Origin: Corythoichthys intestinalis
Lineage: Eukaryota > Chordata > Actinopteri > Syngnathiformes > Syngnathidae
Reading direction: 5' to 3'
DNA length: 64,000 nt
NCBI RefSeq assembly: GCF_030265065.1
Contig: NC_080416.1
Coordinates: forward strand, 69,501-133,500
Part shown: positions 44,801-54,669 of the stretch, piece after piece
Layout of the letters: every line of letters begins with the position of its first letter
Numbering within the stretch: the stretch's first letter is position 1
Made by a program: the position numbers and the translations under genes
The notes under the pieces: model-generated
What the model was told of the DNA's origin: nothing
The model's database searches: none
What the model saw: the letters and a program-made list of their open reading frames with translations, nothing else

Positions 44801-47800
44801 GAAAGACTTTAGATGACTCACCATCACCACAGTGTACAGTCATCCCTTGTTTTTCGCGGTTAATGGGGACCAGAACCCGCCGCGATGGGTGAAAAACCGC
44901 GAAGTAGCCCACCCCCCCATTTAAAATTTTTTTTTTGTGTGTTTTTTGTGCCCAGTGTATTTATTCAGATTTAGCAGTGGAAAGAGATACATATAAGAAT
45001 GTCCATGTTTTTTTCTCACTTTCCCCCCCCAAAGTGATTTTAAAAATGTATATAAATAAATGGTTTTTAAGCACTTCAAATTTCATAATTATGATACGTT
45101 TTAAACATAACTGTCCAACCAAATCATTTTTTAACAAGAATAAAGTACTGTAGCAGATAAATGCTTGGCTGTATTAAATGCTTCTGTTTATCTACTTTAG
45201 CTGTGACCGTTGAAGTGACATGTAGAAATTTCAAACTCCTCATGATCACTTCTGGCATTTAAATTTCTCCAACGTCCCCACAGTACACACATTACTTCCA
45301 GCGCGGCTTCTTTTCAACTGTTTAACAAGTTAAACGATGATTGACAGATGCCCGTGTGAAGTCTGCTTCTTTGGCCAGATCCAAGCCATTGTTGTGACTG
45401 AGAGGATCAAAAGGCTGGGAGAGGGAGGGTAGGAGGCTGTGCGCAGACCAGAAAGTGAGGCGTATGTGGATCAAAAAAAAAGAAAAACTATCGCACGTGC
45501 TTGCGATGGGACTATCGCGCACACGCACATCGCGATGGCGATGTTTAAACGATATATCGTTCAGGCTTAATACAAAGTATTCGATATTTTGTCACACCCC
45601 TAGTTCCCGCTATTTCATATGTGCGGTCGGTCGGTCCGCTTTCCTTTGTTGCGCTCGGACTTTCTGCTTTTACGTGGGGTGAATGCCAGTTTACGTTTCA
45701 AGAAGGCAGAGAAACGGTAAACGGCGCAGGATCGGCCACGTTCGCTCGCTATTCGACCGCCGGACCGGTGCCGCTTTCCTTGTCTAATTGCCCTCGGTAT
45801 CATTGCGCGGCCATTTTCAGAAGCACTATAAATGACCTTATTGTATTTTATTTTCTAATGGTGTGTTCATCATTCGGACTGAAGAAATGTCAGTTGTAAG
45901 AAGAACGATGGTGTGACCGGCGGGAATGAATATCTATGGATCCATCGTATTTTGGACTTCATTTTATTAATATGTTACATGTTTCCGAATAGAAGATTTC
46001 GGGGTAGTCGGACGTGGAAACCGGAGACGACCTGTTGATTTTTAGTCGAAAGTCAGGCCGCCGTTTGTATACCAAAATATGTTACGACGTATTTTACCTC
46101 AACCATAAATATTCAATACATTTGGTAAGCCATTTTCTTACACTGAATCAAAAGTTATTGAAGGAAAATCTAGTGTCCAAGCCTGCCAACTTATTTTTCA
46201 ATCGACTCAAGACATTGACAGGGTCAGATAATTTGGCATTTTTTGATATTGTTGATAGTTACCCACTCATCATAAGTGATCATGACCATAATATGTCATG
46301 AGATCAATCGAATCTTAGGGAGCTCAAACTGTGGATGAGTCAAGCTTTGGGAAATGTCCTTCTTGACCGTAATGCATAGCTTTGATGAGAATGAGGCACG
46401 CACGCACGCACGCCTACCTCATTTTGTGTCCTTCGTCGCAACTGGCCTGAACGTGCTGCAGGGCCTGCAGGATGGGCGTCTGGCTGAAGACTGAACACAC
46501 GGAAACATCGGTCGACCGTCCGTCTGTCTGTCCGCGGACGGAAAGGCGGGTGTACTGACAGCTGTTCTTGGTGTTGTTGAGACTCAACCTGAGGTTGTCC
46601 AGGTGTTCCAGGATCTGCTCCAGGGTCAGCTGAGCCAGTTTGCTGCTGGAGCTGCGGAGACTGCAAAGGGCGCCCCGGGCGGGCGGGCGTAGGTGAGGGC
46701 GGCGCGGCACGGCGTTTGGACTCGACTCTCCGCCTCGGTCGGCCGGCGCCTTCCCACCTCTGCCTCTTCCGCGGTTGGTTGTTGTTCTTGATGAGCTGCG
46801 CCTTGATGTGTTCGGCCAGCGTGTCGTCGTGTTTGGACGCCCAGTGGCGCAGGAGGCTGGTGGTGAACTGGTCCTCGCTGTGGCAAGGCCTGCTCAAAAC
46901 CATCTTCACCATCTCCTCGCTGGGTCTGACAAAGATAAGACAGGTGAGAGGCGCGGGCACGCCCGCTCCGCCCGCCCGCCCGGCGTTACTTTTCCCGCCG
47001 TAGTTGCAGGAGCAGGCAGGACAGGGCCTCGGGGTGTTCTGCCGGCAAAAGTTAGGGGAAAAAAATGCCGATGAGTCACGGGCGACCGGCCGCGGCGCGC
47101 TACCGACGCCACCTTTGTATTTGAGGTGCTGCAGGATGGGTATGATGGCCTCCAGGGGAATGCTGTGCGCCAGGAAAAGCTGCCACGTGCTGTACTGCTC
47201 AAAAGTCTCCCAGTCTAACGACTGGACTGGACGCAGAAAAGAAAGTGAAGAAGAAAGGTGTCGGACGACGCACCGACCATCCGGCGAGGGCGCTTACTGA
47301 GGATGTTGAGGACCGAATCCTTGCGGAACATGACCAGGTTGCCCATCATCACGTGACACATCAACTCCTGCAACTGCATCGCGCCGACGTCAGGCGGACC
47401 GTTCTTTGCCCGGCGGCGCCACGGCGACGTTTTACCTGAGTAGAATCGATGACTGCCACGATCATGTTGAGCAGCTCGCCGCTTCGCAACGTCTCGTCCG
47501 GAAACTGAAAAAAAAAGGCGCTGGGACCGCGTCTGCGTGCGTGCGTGCGTGTCTGCGTACGGGCGCACCTCAGAGTAGATGGAGGGCGTCAGGTAGCAGA
47601 GCAATCGGACGTCATCCTCCTGACACGCCTTCATGTCCATCATGAGGCACGTGTGAAGGTCGCCCAGCGCCGTGGCCTGAGCGAAGGACTCGTACAGCAT
47701 CATCTTGCCGTTGGCCGCTTTGCTGCGCCGACACGCACGGGGGCGTTAGTGCCGGCCGGGCAGGCGCTTTGGGTCGGGAGTTCTTCTTCACCTGGCTTTG

Positions 47801-50800
47801 AGGTAGTAGAGCAGGTGGTAACCGATCTTGGGCTGCTTCTGGTAAAGTTCGGCCAGCATGTCCAGAAGAACGGAGAAGCCGCTGTTGTCCTCCTGCATGG
47901 TCACCAAGTTGCGGAAGACCAGACACACCGCCTTGCACACCGACTCCTCCAGAGACCTAAAGAGAGCACGCGCGTGAGAAGCGGAAGCGACCGCGGGCGA
48001 GCGCCGTCTTACTCGTCGGTGATGTCTTCGGGGAGGACGTCCCCGCGGAAATGTTCTTTGAAGATTTCCGCCAGACAGGAGGCTAAAGCCGACATCTGCT
48101 CCGTGTCAAAGTCCTCCTGCAATACGGGGAGGTTATTAATGCCGTCCCGCCTCGCCTCGCCTCGCCGAGTCGGCGTCCTACCTCCAGGATGAGGTCCACG
48201 ATGTCCTGCATGACTTCGCACTGCGTCTCCGTATCGCTGGCGGGGGACGGAAACGGGACACGAGTGAGCGAAAGCGGAAGGCGCAACCTCCGGCCGGCCG
48301 CGTCCACCTCCGACCTGGACTTCTGCAGCTGGACCACCTTGTCCCTCATGGTGTCCTCCAATTGGTGGAGCCAGGGCGTGATGTCGGCGGGCTCCTCCGC
48401 GACGGCCTCTCTGATGGGATGAAAGCGGAACTCGCGCTTCTTTCCTGCCGACCGAGCGAAACCGTGGGTTATCGGGAGGACCGGGCCGAGTCGAGTCAAC
48501 CGTCCGCCCGCCCGCCCACCTTTGCTGTTGACCTCCTCCTCGTCGTCGCTGAAGGCGGCTTCCGTGTTGTCGTAGCAACCTTCTTCCTTGTCCAACATGT
48601 GCTCCATCTCCATAGACGCCATCTCCTCCATTTTCACTACGCACACATACGGCGTTGACGGGGCGTCGACGGGGCGTCGACAGGGCGTCGGTACCTTCTG
48701 TCGGCGGCGAGGGGGCGCCGCAGAACTCCGGAAACCTTTCTCTGAGCATGGAGCGAAGTTCTCGGTCCAGCTTGGGATTGTCGAACAACGGCGCCAGGTG
48801 CCTACGAGAGCAAAATCCTATCGGCGCTTCCCAAAAGCGGCGCCGCTCGCTTCTTAACCCGTTCTCCCCCCGCCGACTGAAAAGTGATCGGAAGGCGACG
48901 GCGCGCCGGACTTACGCCAGCACTCGCTTCTCCATGATGAACGTGAGCGAGTTGAAGACGCCCTGACGAACTTGAACTTCCAACGGAGGGAAGAAGTGAG
49001 GAATGATCTGAGGAGGGAAGGGGCCAATGAGGAAGCGAGGTGACGACGAGCGGCCGCGACGCGGTGCGGCGCCTCACCCGACACATAAAGTCCAGCAGTG
49101 TTGCCGTGATGGCGGGATGAGGCTTCATGGAATGATGCATCACCAGAATGGCCGGCTCTGCGTCACACCGCGCGCACTTTGGTTACTCGCGCGACCGCCA
49201 CGGACGGACGAGCGTGTCACCTATGTTCATGATGCTGTCCTTGTCAGGGTTGAAGAACAGCCAGTCGTAGAAGAGCGCCAGCTTGGCGTTGGAGGCGGCC
49301 ACGTTGGACTGCGCGCAGGCAAATCTCGGCGATTAGAAGGGGGCGGGGGCGGCGTCGAGGCGATGCGATGCGAGGGAGGGCTTACCGTGCAGGTGGTGAG
49401 CAGCCAGCCGATGATGGCCCAGCGCGGTAGGATGTCGGAGCTGAGGACCTCGTTGGACGGGTGGACCACGCCGCAGATGTAGCGAATCAGATCGCAGCGC
49501 AGCGACTGGCTCTCCGCCATGGACAGGTACTGGCGCTGGAACCAGTCTTGGTAGCGCTTCTGCTGCCCGAAGCGGACCTGCCGGCGACGCGGAGAGCGTT
49601 TTCGGGAGATTTGCCGCCCGGCGAGAGGGAGGCCGCCGCTTACCCTGGAGGTCATGAAGAGGAGCTTGGTCTCCATGTCGGGGGTCAGACGGCAGGCCAG
49701 GAACTTTCGGGAAGTCCGGGCCGTCAGCAGCTGGAGGACGCCTGACGTCGGAGAGAGAGCCAAAACAAAAAAAGTCAAAATCACATTCCACCATTGTACT
49801 TTTCTATGATTATTTCATATATGTACAAATAATCCTTCAGCCTCCGTTTTCCGCATTTCTACCATTTGACTTGCCCACTAAGCAGGCGTTCCCAGGGAAG
49901 ATAAATGGCCGATTAAAAAATGGTTTCTTAGCCGGTGCGACGTCACCAAGGGGAGACGGCGTATGCGCGAGCCCACCTGACGGCCAGCACAAAACCCACT
50001 GCCGCTGTAGAAGTTATTTAAAACAAACAGGTTTGGATTAGAGTGGATCAACTCGAGTACTCTTCGATGAAACAAAAAGATTCGAGTATTCGTTTCGTTA
50101 AAGAGGTGTTGTCATGGTTTGTTTTGAAAGTGTTTGCATTTAGTTTTACTGATTTGGGTGGATAGACTGCCCTCTATTCTGCCTCGCTTCACGTGGCTGA
50201 ATCCAGCTGCTCCCTGTTCAGACCAACATAAACTAAGTTTTTCTTTGAGCTAATGTTTTTTTTTAATGCATTCGTAAAGTAGTTTATATTTAGCCGTTTT
50301 TTTGTGGGAATATGTGTCTGAACCATTTGTTGAGAGGATTGTAAATAAGTTAGCATTTTATAGCATTTAGACTAGCAGACTTGTGTTATATAAATTACCC
50401 AATTGTTCTTTTGTTGTACATGAGGCTCAGCTTAGGTGTTTTCATTTTTTATGTTCCTTATCCGATGACTCGATTATTTGAACAAACTACTTCATGGATT
50501 ATTCGACTTTTAAAATATTTGATAGCTGCAGCCCTAGTTTGGATGAAGGAAGATTTGATTGTATTGACTTCACATCTGGGCATCTGTAACATTTTCTCTT
50601 GAAAGTCTAGGCGGCCGCCTTCTGCCCAAAACAGGATTCGGGACAGAATTCCCTTCTCACCGGTGAATTGAGGACTGAGGACTTGAGGGTTGTGGAGCAA
50701 GTCCCTCCACAGGAGGTCCATCTCGGGGATGCGAGCCACGTTCTGCAGCAGGCGCACCAAATCGCGGCCGATGATCACGCACTCCAAAAACTGCGCGCAA

Positions 50801-52573
50801 AGCGGCGGAGGGTTGAAGCGGCCCCTCGCCCGACCTCACCCCGCCCTGCCCCGCCGCCACCTTTTCCCGCAGCATCCCGATGCAAAAGTCCACTTCCTTC
50901 TGGCGGAGAGCCAGCAGGTTGGGGGCGCCGTGGTCCACGATCAGCCGCAGGTACGTGTAGACGGACATGGCGATCAGCATCCCGCTCTTCGCCAGCCACT
51001 CCCTGCGCAGGGCAAAAGGGTTAGGGAAAGCGGAGTCGGCGCATTTAGCTCGCCCGTCCTACTTTTGCTCCAGCAGGATGTCCAGGACGCTCTCGGCCAA
51101 CCACAAGTTCTTGGCGGACACGTCGCCTCCTGCGAAGGCACAATAGGCGTGACGGTTCCGAGGCGGACTTTTGCTCGGGCGGGCGGGCGCGCGCGACGAT
51201 CGACCCACCCGCGATCTGCTTGAGCAGCGTCATGACCACGCCGTCCGTCGCCATCACGCCGCTCTTCACCAACTCTCTGACCAGCCACACCAACTGCGAA
51301 CCGCGCGCGCGCGCCGCACGTCAGGATCGCGGAGACGCGGCGCTCGTACGCGATCGAGAGTTCACCTGCTTTCTGGGGACGTCTTGCAGCTTGAGGAACT
51401 TTTCCATTAGGATCTGGTTGATCTTGACCAGGACCACGTTCATTCCGTCTCTGTTCACCAGGGTCAGGTCTCGGTAACACTGCGCGCAAAAGGCAAAATC
51501 CGTCGCCGGGGCCGTTTCGCCGCGCGACGACGAGCGGGGGCGGTCCTTACCCTCTGGGCCTGCGCCGGCTCGGTGAGAAGAAGCGCCAAGAGACCGAGAC
51601 AAACCTCTTCGTGCTGTTGCTGGCCTTTACACACCTGCTCGCCGCGGTAACAAACACAGCGACGTCACGATGCCTTTTGTTGTCCGCGTTTCTTCTTCCG
51701 AATGAACTCGTTCACGAGTTCCGCCGATAATAATCAAATCGAGAGCGAGGGAGCGTGACGGCGTTAAGGCAGAGCATTTATACATCGATTTTGGTATCGC
51801 ATGGAACAGACGCTCAGCATAACGTGCTTGTGGATTTGAAGCAAGAATGACAAATCTGCAATGAATGCAAATAAGAGCTTCAGGGGCTATCGGAACAAAA
51901 ATGATGCCTGTACCGGTAAGAGCTGTACCAAAACACATACAACACTTAGTTGTAACACATAACCCAACTAGGTGCTGTGTTTGGTATGGGTCTTGCTGGT
52001 ACAAGCGCCAACATAACGCTGGATTTCCTAGCAGGAAATTCCCGGAGCAGAGTTGCCGTTAAAGCATTTGAGAGGACGAGCCCCAAATCTTGATTTGAGG
52101 GACCAATGTGAAATCGGTGGAGCTCAGACGGCGGGAGGGATGACGTCATCAACTTACATTGGCCGTCAGGGCGTCGTTCGCTTCTCTCTCGGAAAGGCCA
52201 TTGGTCAAGGAGTGCACCACTCCGACGCAACGCTCCAGTTTCTGCGCACACACACACGCGCGCCAACGTCAAGTTGCAGCGCTTGCGCATTCGAGGCTGT
52301 CCATTTGTTTACAGGCTCCCATTTGAAGCTAGATGCTAACGGGCTAAGCTAACACCCGTAGCCGCCGGCTAGCCGTTTTAAGTCACCGCGGGTCGGTCGG
52401 GTGAAACCGAAGCGCCGTTTCCTGCCTCCCTCAGTCCCGCCCGCCCGCCCGCCCGCGGCACGAAGCTCGTCGCTCGACTGCACTCGTACCTCTTCCAGCT
52501 CGTCTTTGGCGTCGAGCTGCGTGGACACCAGAAGGCGGCCCTGCGGCTTGGCCTTGACCGGGGCGGCTTCCAT
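38828..52573 (-). CDS. ints3: Integrator complex subunit 3 (INTS3), about 30 exons
   Basis: INTS3 belongs to the Integrator complex, which cleaves snRNA and other RNA polymerase II transcripts, and to the SOSS complex with hSSB1/2 in double-strand-break repair. Exon 1 (52490-52573) starts [12 protein letters not shown] and ends LDAKDELEE. Later exons give [230 protein letters not shown] and [14 protein letters not shown]. Two final exons (38973-39129, 38828-38905) encode [14 protein letters not shown] and the basic tail ending ASDSD. They lie beyond a 7288-bp intron (39130-46417). Confidence 0.97.
39582..42370. mobile_element. Non-autonomous hAT-like element, copy 2, carrying a Tc1 insertion
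   Basis: Begins TAGAGCTGAAACGAATACTC and ends GATAGCTGCAGCCCTA, with a perfect 8-bp target duplication GTTAAGTG (39574-39581 and 42371-42378). About 1.16 kb belongs to the element itself; the remainder is the Tc1 transposon 40577-42202, inserted at a TA. It aligns with copy 1 (207-1196) on both sides of the Tc1 insertion. Confidence 0.88.
40577..42202 (-). mobile_element. Nearly intact Tc1-like transposon (1626 bp)
   Basis: Ends CAGTGCCTTGCAAAAGTATT and its inverted copy lie between TA dinucleotides (40575-40576, 42203-42204). The terminal repeats are about 200 bp, with inner copies of the GTATTCGGCCCCCTT-type motif (near 40770 and 41990). The transposase is on the minus strand from [12 protein letters not shown] at 41811 to GAKGGATKY at 40788: helix-turn-helix part ([20 protein letters not shown]), then the DDE residues in [18 protein letters not shown] and [15 protein letters not shown] 4-bp AAGA duplication near 41465-41475 shifts the frame between LHKSGLYG and RVARRKPF; I saw no other break. 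Confidence 0.92.
43047..43879 (+). mobile_element. hAT transposase C-terminal fragment with its 3' end
   Basis: The frame 43047-43439 contains [36 protein letters not shown] and [12 protein letters not shown], matching the C-terminal dimerisation region of ZBED5/FAM200-type hAT transposases. The right end, CCGTGGTGCAGAAAAGGTTG followed by GGGACCCCTG (to 43879), is a hAT terminal repeat. The 5' part is missing and a family A miniature element (43500-43818) has entered the 3' untranslated part. Confidence 0.75.
43500..43818. repeat. Miniature element family A, copy in ints3 intron
   Basis: Begins CCGGTGTTCTGACAAG and ends TTTGACAGAACACCGG. Its reverse complement follows the element 60386-60814 closely (TTATAAAATT, AGCTTTTG, GGACTCTCAATGTTATCC, CATAAACATACATG blocks). 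Confidence 0.8.
44282..44480. repeat. ACTTCCTGT-type short dispersed units
   Basis: Several units built of TTACTTCCCGTTGATTTT, GGGGCATTT and CTCTTCCTGTCTGA, followed by reversed versions (AACAGGAAATGACC, AAGCAAGTGACC). The two orientations face each other near 44380. Confidence 0.55.
44656..45569. repeat. hAT-type element (914 bp) with perfect target duplication
   Basis: Begins TAGGCCTGAACGATATTGG and ends ATATATCGTTCAGGCTTA, with ATACAAAG on both sides (44648-44655 and 45570-45577). A further miniature element end (CAGTCATCCCTTGTTTTTCG) starts near 44836 inside it. It sits within the larger nested complex of the ints3 intron. Confidence 0.8.
50039..50536. mobile_element. Non-autonomous hAT-like element, copy 3 (498 bp)
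   Basis: Begins TAGAGTGGATCAACTCGAGT and ends GATAGCTGCAGCCCTA, with a perfect 8-bp duplication GTTTGGAT (50031-50038 and 50537-50544). It lies in an ints3 intron between the exons ending FTG and starting VLQLL. It shares its right end with copies 1 and 2 but is shorter inside. Confidence 0.85.
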
Positions 52574-52787
52574 CTCCGCCGGCTTAATTGAAGCCCCGTC
52601 CCCCTCGCAGGCGGACGGCACGGGGCGGGGGCCAAAAAAAAAAAAAAAAAAAAAGGCACTCGTTGCACTCGAGTAGCTGCTTTCCTTTCCCAACCAGTGC
52701 GCCGCTTCGTGCTACTTTTTCGATTTGAGGAAGAGAAGCGACGTGACGCGCGGCCTCCTCTCCAATCACCGGGCGGAGGATTCCGAG

Positions 52788-52795
52788 TGACGTCA
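52788..52795. promoter_or_regulatory. CRE palindrome upstream of ints3
   Basis: TGACGTCA lies about 215 bp before the ints3 start codon, with CCAAT boxes close by (CCAATCACC near 52763 and GCCAATCGG near 52825). There is no TATA box, and the region is GC-rich, as for a housekeeping promoter. Confidence 0.4.
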
Positions 52796-52999
52796 AACTC
52801 CGCCAATGCCAAGCGAGACGAAGAGCCAATCGGCACCCGCCTGCCTTGGAAGCCTGAAAATGGGACGTCCGTTTCGAGGCTGCTATCGTCGTTGGTAGAA
52901 CTAGATGTCCGATGTGCGCCGTCAGCCCGTGTCGGGCATTTTGTGTCAGTGCCGTTTGGGAAACATGACATTATAGTCGATGGAGCGTGTACTTTGAAA

Positions 53000-53586
53000 T
53001 AGCTACAAATTGCTCCGTTTTAAACTGATATATAAGATCTTTATTCCAGAATCACACAGGGCGTCTATAGCACACAAAACAACAGAAAAACGACATAAGA
53101 AAACACAGGAACAGAAACTACAAAATTAGAAAGGCATAAACTATGCGTGCACAACAATGACGCCACATGCTTGACCTACATCTAGAACTATTTTTAGGGT
53201 CTGTTACTTTCATTAGAATACTATTTCTCATCTTCACTCATTTAATCGACACATGAACGATGATCAAACGGCTTGTTTTTTCATAAACGTCAGAGTTTAA
53301 GTGACACATCGTTAAAAATCACATTTTCCCGTAAAATCCAACCTGAACGTTTGTTTGAAATCATACCCGATCTGTTAGGAATTTGGCCGGTTAAGTGTAT
53401 TATGGTGAAGAAAAAGGACATCTGCCACAACTGACCACTTGTATGGGATATCAATATTAGTTGGAATGAGTGGTCTCATTGAAACACTGAGCTCAACAGC
53501 ACCGCGCAAAGACCAACATTTTAGTGTATTTCCTGCATATGCGTTCGCGTTCCACAGCGGGTGGTAGTCCAAACACCCCATCTCGC
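53000..53586. other. Intergenic stretch between ints3 and qrfp
   Basis: AT-rich sequence without a recognised gene or repeat. Confidence 0.5.
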
Positions 53587-53739
53587 CTAGCGAAAGGTGG
53601 AGATAGAGCAGAGGTGAAGCCAGAAGAGCACGCTAACCACGAGGATGCCAACATTGACAAAATGGTCCTGATATTTCTCAAAGTTGGCTCCAAACCAATT
53701 TTTCGTCAATTCATGCACGGACACGCGGAACCGAGGCTT
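53587..53739 (-). other. Unrecognised short open frame with one membrane segment
   Basis: The frame reads KPRFRVSVHELTKNWFGANF, then KYQDHFVNVGILVVSVLFWL and HLCSISTFR before a TAG. The central stretch would make a good transmembrane helix. There is no ATG in frame and only a poor splice acceptor at the start, and it overlaps the expected 3' flank of qrfp. It could be the last exon of a small membrane protein or a chance frame. Confidence 0.2.
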
Positions 53740-53746
53740 TCATGCT

Positions 53747-53752
53747 TTTATT
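53747..53752 (-). terminator. Poly(A) signal of qrfp
   Basis: AATAAA on the minus strand, 37 bp after the qrfp stop codon. Confidence 0.6.
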
Positions 53753-53788
53753 AGAGGAGTATAGAGACTCCGGGGGGGGGGGGGGCTT

Positions 53789-54184
53789 TCAGCCCCCCCG
53801 GACGGCGGAGTTTCTGCCGAAGCGAAAGCCGAATCCGCCTTTCTCTCGACCCGCCGTCTGGAGGCCCCCCAGGATGGAGGTGAGGGCCTCGCCGGTCCTG
53901 GAGCCGCCCGCCCCGCCCTGGGCGCCGTCCTCTCTGGCCCGGCGAAGAGGAGGAGGAGGAGGAGGCCGCGTCCGGAGCGCCGCCTCGAGCTGCGGCTGCC
54001 CCCACGTCTGCCGGGAGGACGGTCGGGAGGAGGAGACCACGAAGGAGGACGAGCGCGGCTCGAACGAGCGCGCCGCGGGGGGGCGGGGCCGGGGATGCGG
54101 CGTCACGGCGGGGGGAACCGGCAGCAGGAGGCTCAGGGACAGCAGGGCCAGCCGGCAGCCGCCGGGGGATGCGCACGCTTTCAT
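53789..54184 (-). CDS. qrfp: QRFP (26RFa) RFamide neuropeptide precursor
   Basis: QRFP peptides act on the receptor GPR103/QRFPR and control feeding and arousal from the hypothalamus. The 131-residue precursor is in one exon: signal peptide MKACASPGG then LALLSLSLLLPVPPAV, a proline/arginine-rich spacer, and the peptide region RTGEALTSILGGLQTAGR followed by EKGGFGFRFGR. KGGFGFRFG matches the conserved C-terminus KGGFSFRFG; the G donates the amide and R is the cleavage site. A short tail, NSAVRGG, follows. An acceptor (TTGCCTTTCAG) abuts the ATG directly, pointing to a non-coding first exon at about 54609-54630. Confidence 0.88.
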   Translation of the reverse strand: MKACASPGGCRLALLSLSLLLPVPPAVTPHPRPRPPAARSFEPRSSSFVVSSSRPSSRQTWGQPQLEAALRTRPPPPPPLRRAREDGAQGGAGGSRTGEALTSILGGLQTAGREKGGFGFRFGRNSAVRGG

Positions 54185-54608
54185 CTGAAAGGCAACATCA
54201 AGGATGCATGCTACCCTTCATGTGCAACATGCAGGTTACAGTTTCAACTCGAGAAAAATGGCCTGCTTTTAAATCAATGGAGTGTACTATATATATATAT
54301 ATTTTTTTGTTTGTTTGTTTGTTTTTTTATTGTTTTCCGGCCCCCAGTTAAATTGAACATACATTCCCGAACAATGGAATCAAACTTGCAAACTATGTGA
54401 CCTTAATATAGGCCAATACCCCCTAAGATGGAAACTACAAAACAAACCAAAAAAACCACACTTATACACGCAAACAGCACCTTGTCTGTCATAAAAATAC
54501 CCTGAAAGCGACCCTGGAAGAAACGGACTTCCTTTTCAAGTCTGTCAATTGTCCGTGCCAGGGCGCGCGACGGACGTTTCGTCCGAAATGCGGAAAAAGC
54601 GTTCCTAC

Positions 54609-54632
54609 CTTTGGTCGGCCTCGGCGTCCCGG
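54609..54632 (-). other. qrfp: Predicted non-coding first exon of qrfp
   Basis: A splice donor (GGTAGGAAC) ends the exon at 54609. The transcription start is placed about 25-30 bp after the TATA box, so the upper border is approximate. The exon would join straight to the ATG exon across an intron of about 420 bp. Confidence 0.45.
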
Positions 54633-54656
54633 CGTTGCGCGACGTCGGCGCGGTGA

Positions 54657-54665
54657 CCTTTTATA
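54657..54665 (-). promoter_or_regulatory. TATA box of qrfp
   Basis: TATAAAAGG on the minus strand in an otherwise GC-rich setting, placed correctly ahead of the predicted non-coding exon. Tissue-specific neuropeptide genes often have TATA promoters. Confidence 0.6.
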
Positions 54666-54669
54666 GGCG

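Larger units (their letters stand above)
39403..45610. other. Nested insertion complex in the last ints3 intron
   Basis: GTGTGACAATATT at about 39410 and its inverted relative ATTTTGTCACACCCCTA ending at about 45602 look like the ends of one outer element. A 10-bp direct repeat, TATTTCATAT, stands at both borders (39395-39404 and 45611-45620). Inside are hAT copy 2 with its own Tc1, a hAT transposase fragment with a family A element, ACTTCCTGT units, and another hAT-type element (44656-45569). The stretch 43895-44060 also has inverted GTATCGTGAGGT-type blocks. The intron would be about 1 kb without all this. Confidence 0.5.
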
